64,000 nucleotides of DNA from Gaiella sp. GTDB lineage: Bacteria > Actinomycetota > Thermoleophilia > Gaiellales > Gaiellaceae. The translations under genes were made by a program, and so were the position numbers. This document shows, piece by piece, positions 60,143-64,000 of the stretch. How positions within the stretch are numbered: the first letter of the stretch is position 1; the number at the start of each line of letters is the position of its first letter. The DNA lies in assembly GCA_027493885.1 (NCBI GenBank), contig JAOSJZ010000001.1, forward strand, positions 3,218,622-3,282,621, written 5' to 3'. A model generated the notes under the pieces. That model saw nothing but the letters and a program-made list of their open reading frames with translations, was not told where the DNA came from and ran no database searches.

Positions 60143-60985
60143 CTACTTCCTCCTGAGGCGGAACAGGGACCGGGACTGGCCACGCTCGGCCTGGCCGCTC
60201 GCCGCAGCGGCGATGGCCTCGCCGTTTGCCGTCGAGCGGCCGACGAGGATCCCGGCGAGGTCGTGGAAGGACGCGGCCGCGTAGGATTGCGGACGCGAGA
60301 GCGTGATCGGAACGCCCTCGTTCACCGAGCGGGGGATCTCGCGGTCGGAGGGGATGAAGACGTTCGGCTCGGCGCCGAGCACCATCACGACGTCGTGCTG
60401 GCTGATCCCGACGCGCGTGTCGGCGCGGTTCAGGACGAGCTGGATCTTCTGCGGGTCGTAGTCCATCAGCCCGAGCGTCTCGAGGCCGAGCTTCGTGTTC
60501 TTCAGCGAGAGCGAGTCGAGCGTGCCGACCATGACGAGGTCGGAGCTCGCGTCGATCGTCGCGATCACCTCGGCGGTGAAGCCGGGCGGCGTGTCGGCGA
60601 TCACGAAGTCGTACGTCGCGCGCGCGACGACGAGGATGTCGCGGAGCAACTCGATCGTGATCGCGCTCGCCTGGTCCGGCCGCGCCGGAGCGAGGAGGAC
60701 GTCGACCCCGGTGTCGTGGCTCATGACGTAGTCGTGGAGCTTGTCCGAGTCGAGCGAGCCGCCCGAGACCGCGAGGTCGTACATCGTCTTCTCGGGCGGG
60801 AGCCCGAGGCAGAGCGCGACGTCGCCGAACTGCAGGTCGAGGTCGATCACGAGCACCTTCTGCCCGGCGAGGGCGAGCGCGACCGAGAGATTGCACGAGG
60901 TGAGCGTCTTTCCGGTCCCGCCCTTCGGCCCGAGGACGCAGACGAGCCGCCCGTCGCTACGCGGGGCTGTCCGCGGTCGCGCCAC
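60143..60985 (-). CDS. CpaE/TadZ-like MinD-family ATPase
   Basis: 280 aa ParA/MinD-type ATPase that positions the Tad machine. The deviant Walker A is VCVLGPKGGTGKTLTSCNLS, followed by VLVIDLDLQFGDVALCLGLP and YDFVIADTPPGFTAE (Walker B). CpaE normally carries a receiver-like N-terminus; here that part is the separate upstream gene, which it overlaps by 29 bp. GTG start at 60985. Confidence 0.9.
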   Translation of the reverse strand: MARPRTAPRSDGRLVCVLGPKGGTGKTLTSCNLSVALALAGQKVLVIDLDLQFGDVALCLGLPPEKTMYDLAVSGGSLDSDKLHDYVMSHDTGVDVLLAPARPDQASAITIELLRDILVVARATYDFVIADTPPGFTAEVIATIDASSDLVMVGTLDSLSLKNTKLGLETLGLMDYDPQKIQLVLNRADTRVGISQHDVVMVLGAEPNVFIPSDREIPRSVNEGVPITLSRPQSYAAASFHDLAGILVGRSTANGEAIAAAASGQAERGQSRSLFRLRRK

Positions 60986-61367
60986 GCCGCGGGGAGCGTG
61001 CGATCGCCTTGCTCATCGCAAAGCGGAGCTGTTCCTTGGTCTGCGGGAAGAGCGCCATGTCGGCCGCGCCCGCCTCGAACGCCCGCCGCAGGAACCCGTT
61101 CGGCGACGAGGTCGAGAGGACGATGATGGGCACGTCCGGCGTGGTGCGACGCGCGCCGTCGATGATCTGGAGCGAGCGGTCGTCCTCGCGGCCCTGGCAC
61201 GCCACGAGGATCACGTCCACTTCACGGTTCTGCAGCGTGCGGACCGTCTCGTCGACCCCGTCGGTGACGCCGACGAGCTCGAAGGCCGGGTCGTCGGGCA
61301 GGGCCCGCTGGACGTCGAAGACGTCCAGCCCTTCGACTGCTACGAGTGCGCGGATGGGGCGTTCCAT
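60957..61367 (-). CDS. Stand-alone pseudo-receiver protein (CpaE/TadZ N-terminal-like)
   Basis: 136 aa CheY-like fold: RALVAVEGLDVFDVQRALPD, NREVDVILVACQGREDDRSL, VPIIVLSTSSPNGFLRRAFE, AGAADMALFPQTKEQLRFAM. The phospho-acceptor Asp at the end of strand 3 is replaced (ILVAC), so it is unlikely to be phosphorylated. It corresponds to the degenerate receiver half of CpaE/TadZ and overlaps the ATPase gene, suggesting a split CpaE whose parts act together. Confidence 0.78.
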   Translation of the reverse strand: MERPIRALVAVEGLDVFDVQRALPDDPAFELVGVTDGVDETVRTLQNREVDVILVACQGREDDRSLQIIDGARRTTPDVPIIVLSTSSPNGFLRRAFEAGAADMALFPQTKEQLRFAMSKAIARSPRRGATADSPA

Positions 61368-61373
61368 GGGCTG

Positions 61374-62096
61374 TTACCGCTGTCCGTTGATCTGCGCGAG
61401 GAGCTCGGCGCTGGTGATCGCTTTCTTCGGCGCGTTCTTCGCGTTGCCGGCCGGGCGGAGGAGGAACCACAGGGTTCCCGTATCCGAGGCCAGGGCGAGC
61501 TTCTGGGCGAGTGCCGCGTCGGCGCGGAGGATTGCCGGTTGGCCCTCGGCGGCCGGCGCGCGCATCACGAGGATGTTCGGTGCCAGCAGACCCAGGATGG
61601 CTCCACCGGTGGAGCCGGCGCCGTAGTAGATGTCGACGCGATCTCCGCTCGCGACGTAGCCGACGAGCCCACGCGCCCCCGAGACCGGGATTGCCACGGC
61701 GCGCTGCTTGCCGCTGAGCTGGGTCGGGATCGCGTCGGTCAGGCCGGCGCTCAGGTCGGCGGTCGTGATCTGCTGGCCGGGGAAGATGTCGGCCACGGCG
61801 ACGCGACCGTTCAGGTAGGCGGGATCGGAGATCGCGCCGACCTTGAGGTCGTCCTTCGCGAGCGTCGCCGCCTGGAAGAGCTGCTTCTCGGCGATCACGG
61901 TGCCCGAGGTGCCCTTCGGGATGAGGTTCTTGGCCACCAGCACGGGTGTCGGCGCGGTCGAGTCGTTGACGCTCGACCGGTACTGGACGAGATATGCGAT
62001 CAGCAGGATCGCGGCGAGCGCCGCCGCCGCGATGCCGAGCGCGAGCGTCCAGCCGCGGGACTGCTGGACCTTGGTGGTGAGTGAGGTGTTCGACAC
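61374..62096 (-). CDS. cpaB: Flp pilus assembly protein CpaB/RcpC (SAF domain)
   Basis: 240 aa. N-terminal anchor helix (LALGIAAAALAAILLIAYLV). SAF domain (PVLVAKNLIPKGTSGTVIAE; VADIFPGQQITTADLS). C-terminal RcpC/CpaB domain (KQRAVAIPVSGARGLVGYVA, SGDRVDIYY). It guides pilus passage across the envelope and binds peptidoglycan-type glycans in related systems. ATG at 62096 with AGGAGG upstream. It is followed 6 nt later by the pseudo-receiver gene. Confidence 0.9.
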   Translation of the reverse strand: MSNTSLTTKVQQSRGWTLALGIAAAALAAILLIAYLVQYRSSVNDSTAPTPVLVAKNLIPKGTSGTVIAEKQLFQAATLAKDDLKVGAISDPAYLNGRVAVADIFPGQQITTADLSAGLTDAIPTQLSGKQRAVAIPVSGARGLVGYVASGDRVDIYYGAGSTGGAILGLLAPNILVMRAPAAEGQPAILRADAALAQKLALASDTGTLWFLLRPAGNAKNAPKKAITSAELLAQINGQR

Positions 62097-62129
62097 GGGG
62101 GAGTTCCTCCTGGTCCTTCTATCGGCAGA

Positions 62130-64000
62130 TCATCGGACGAGCGTAGCCCTGCATGGCCTGAGCATTCCCTCCGTGCAGGTCGCGGTCTTGTCGACGGGCC
62201 CTGGCTCGTAGTCGACCGCCTCGACGAACACGCCGGTGATTGCGCCTTTCGGCGGATCGGGGACGCTCACGTTGCCCCACGTCGTGTCCGGGCAGGGATC
62301 GCTCTGGTTGTTGTTGGCGCCGGTCCAGTTCATGACGTAGAACGAAGCGAAGCCGAGCACGGGAATCGTGTCACCCGCGCCGGTCAGCCCCTTCGACCCC
62401 TGGTACGGGACGATGAAGAGGTTGACGACGCGTGGATAGGCCGAGCCGAGCTTCTCCGGGTTCGGCGGGTTGTTCCCGCCCTTGCCGCCGGTCGTGTTCC
62501 AGCCGGGCGTCGATCCTTTGCCGTCGTAGTTGCCGTCGTAGTTGCACGCGAACTGCTGGCACGAGTTGTTGTTGATGGTGTTGCAGTTGTCGGTCGCGAC
62601 CGCGATGTCGTCCCCGACCTGCCCGACGGACATGCCGGGTGCCGTGAGCACGCATTGCCACGCGTTGGTGCGCCCGTTCTGGCCGAACGGCGCCGGCATC
62701 GTCGCGTAGGAGAACCACAGGCCCGGGTCGGGACATTGCTTGTTGACCCACCAGGGCGAGTTCCACGTGTTGGCGGCATACCACGGCTCGCATCCGTAAC
62801 GGAAGGTCGAGAACTCCTGTCCCTGGGCGTAGTTGGGGTCGCATCGGAGCGTCTGGTTGGCCTGCGGATCGTCGAGGCGCAGCGTTGTGAGGACGCCGGC
62901 CGTGAGCACGCTCTCCGTCCCGACGGTCGGGTAGATCAGGCAGTCGTCTCCGTCGTTGCAGTCGAGCGGCGCCCCGCCCGACCGGTGGTTGTCGAACGGC
63001 GTGCCGGGAAGTCCGCCGCTGACCATGTTGGCGGAGGTGTTGACGAGCACGACGGCGCCGGAATTCGCCTTCGTGCCGACGAACGCCCGGTGGGCCGGCT
63101 GCGTGCCGCTGTACTTGCAGGGGTTCTGGTTGCCGTTCTTGCAAGCGCCGTTCCAGTTGTGCGTCGTGTCGTTGTCCACCCAGTCGAGGCCGATCGTGAC
63201 CGTGTTGGCCCCCGCGGCATACGTGACGGCATTGGGGTTCGACGTCCAGACCCCGCTCGGGCTACCGGACGGCGGATTGAGCTGGACGCCGTTCGCCGTG
63301 ACCTCGAAGTTCGACATGTCGTTGAGATCGCCGTCGTCTCGCGAGCCCCAGTTGACCTCGGCCGACACGGTGTATCGGCAGTTGCTCGCAAGGAAGGGAA
63401 GCCGGCCGAAGTAGCCGTCGGCAGGTGCGCCGCACCCGTCCATGACGCGGACGTTCGTCAGCCGCGGCTGCGAGTCGGCGTTGCCGTCGTTCCAGACGCG
63501 GATCTGCGACAGCCGATGGAAGCAGTCGGCATAGCGCGCTGCAGCCAGCTGTGCGCAGGACTGGTTGAGGTCGACATCGGCTTGACTCGCGAGGCGAACC
63601 TCCACGCCGACGGGCATGTAGTCGCCGCAGGACGGGTCGTACTGGGGCATCGGGAGGTTGAGGCCGATGCTCGCGTCGCCCTGCCCCTGCGCGTCTGCGA
63701 TCGCCCACAGGGTTCCGCCTGCCGGGGCGGGAAGCGCCCCGAGCGGCCCGAGATCCGCCTTCGCGATCTCGGCCCCGGTGCACTCGTTGTAGTAGCGCAC
63801 CTGAACCTTCTCGATCATGTTGTCCGGCACGGCGAGCGGGAGGAAGCGGTGTCCGCTGAGCGCGGGCCGGATCTCGACTCGGGCGCGCGCCCCGGTGCGG
63901 CTCAGCGGGAGCCCGACGGCGCCGAAGAGCGACGGGAGGTTGCGCTCCTTCACCCTGACGTCCGTCCACTGCCCGCCGCCCGGGGAGATGGGGTCAGCGG
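62130..64000 (-). CDS. Large TadG-like secreted/pilus-associated protein, start beyond window
   Basis: The C-terminal 623 codons are present and the frame is open through base 64000, reading ADPISPGGGQWTDVRVKERN at the edge, so the start lies outside. WTDV-x-V-x-E and GARARVEIRP are typical of TadG/TadE-like Flp-associated proteins. The rest is an extracytoplasmic, Asn/Gly- and Cys-rich sequence with many paired cysteines (QSCAQLAAARYADCFHR; PLDCNDGDDCLIYP; NSCQQFACNYDGNYDGKG) and no catalytic motif seen. First visible gene of the Tad operon, 33 nt upstream of cpaB. Likely a surface-exposed pilus or adhesin component. Confidence 0.72.
   Translation of the reverse strand, partial: ADPISPGGGQWTDVRVKERNLPSLFGAVGLPLSRTGARARVEIRPALSGHRFLPLAVPDNMIEKVQVRYYNECTGAEIAKADLGPLGALPAPAGGTLWAIADAQGQGDASIGLNLPMPQYDPSCGDYMPVGVEVRLASQADVDLNQSCAQLAAARYADCFHRLSQIRVWNDGNADSQPRLTNVRVMDGCGAPADGYFGRLPFLASNCRYTVSAEVNWGSRDDGDLNDMSNFEVTANGVQLNPPSGSPSGVWTSNPNAVTYAAGANTVTIGLDWVDNDTTHNWNGACKNGNQNPCKYSGTQPAHRAFVGTKANSGAVVLVNTSANMVSGGLPGTPFDNHRSGGAPLDCNDGDDCLIYPTVGTESVLTAGVLTTLRLDDPQANQTLRCDPNYAQGQEFSTFRYGCEPWYAANTWNSPWWVNKQCPDPGLWFSYATMPAPFGQNGRTNAWQCVLTAPGMSVGQVGDDIAVATDNCNTINNNSCQQFACNYDGNYDGKGSTPGWNTTGGKGGNNPPNPEKLGSAYPRVVNLFIVPYQGSKGLTGAGDTIPVLGFASFYVMNWTGANNNQSDPCPDTTWGNVSVPDPPKGAITGVFVEAVDYEPGPVDKTATCTEGMLRPCRATLVR

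Overview
The window is chromosomal DNA of a high-GC (roughly 70 %) bacterium, most likely an actinobacterium of the Thermoleophilia (Gaiellales/Solirubrobacterales) kind. That placement is an inference from gene content and style: GTG/TTG starts, 4-bp start/stop overlaps, a fused TrpC-TrpF, RpoD-type sigma, Tad pilus genes and a leaderless TetR gene. There is no rRNA and no CRISPR array.

Left part (1-13101) is an accessory island. It carries a type I restriction-modification operon (hsdM partial, hsdS, hsdR), a winged-helix/alkyltransferase-like (ATL) gene, and an AbiE (AbiEi/AbiEii) abortive-infection toxin-antitoxin pair with two inverted operator palindromes. Next come a possible small ORF and a gene with a D...ExK motif that has been split by an IS21-family element, and then an IS701-family element with a 4-bp target duplication. 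The island ends at a 3' fragment of an initiator tRNA-fMet (13056-13101), which looks like an integrase attachment-site remnant; the other end lies outside the window.

From 13.3 kb the content is ordinary chromosome. It begins with tetR-DUF2269, an MMPL transporter, a sugar ABC importer (binding protein, two permeases, convergent MalK-type ATPase) and an S4-domain protein. A frameshifted LLM oxidoreductase and a MacB-like ABC exporter operon follow. Then come citrate synthase, a sulfotransferase, acetoacetyl-CoA synthetase, a cold-shock protein, the principal-type sigma factor, a YqgE protein and a secreted Ig-like protein. After an NADP-dependent oxidoreductase, a trpE-trpG-trpD-trpCF operon is followed by a thiolase / 3-hydroxyacyl-CoA dehydrogenase / acyl-CoA dehydrogenase group. 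The next block holds a cobalamin adenosyltransferase, a chromate transporter, a GGDEF-EAL protein and a prepilin peptidase, then a CAP-domain protein, a sigma/anti-sigma fusion and a NarL-type histidine kinase.

The right end (55.2-64.0 kb, minus strand) is a Tad/Flp pilus operon in the order large TadG-like secreted protein (cut by the window end), CpaB, pseudo-receiver, CpaE/MinD, TadA ATPase, VWA-TadB fusion, TadC, DUF192 fusion. The prepilin peptidase at 48953 probably serves it.

Two families of short palindromic REP-like repeats are dispersed through the chromosomal part, mostly as inverted pairs. Family B pairs lie at about 29.4, 45.4 and 50.6 kb. Family A pairs lie at 39.2 and 53.6 kb, with one copy inside the trpCF reading frame. 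A truncated 37-codon relic resembling the start of a REP-associated tyrosine transposase sits beside the 45.4-kb pair. At least seven genes, including the sigma factor, carry single-base frameshifts, five of them at runs of four to six C or G. This pattern suggests residual sequencing indels more than true pseudogenes.
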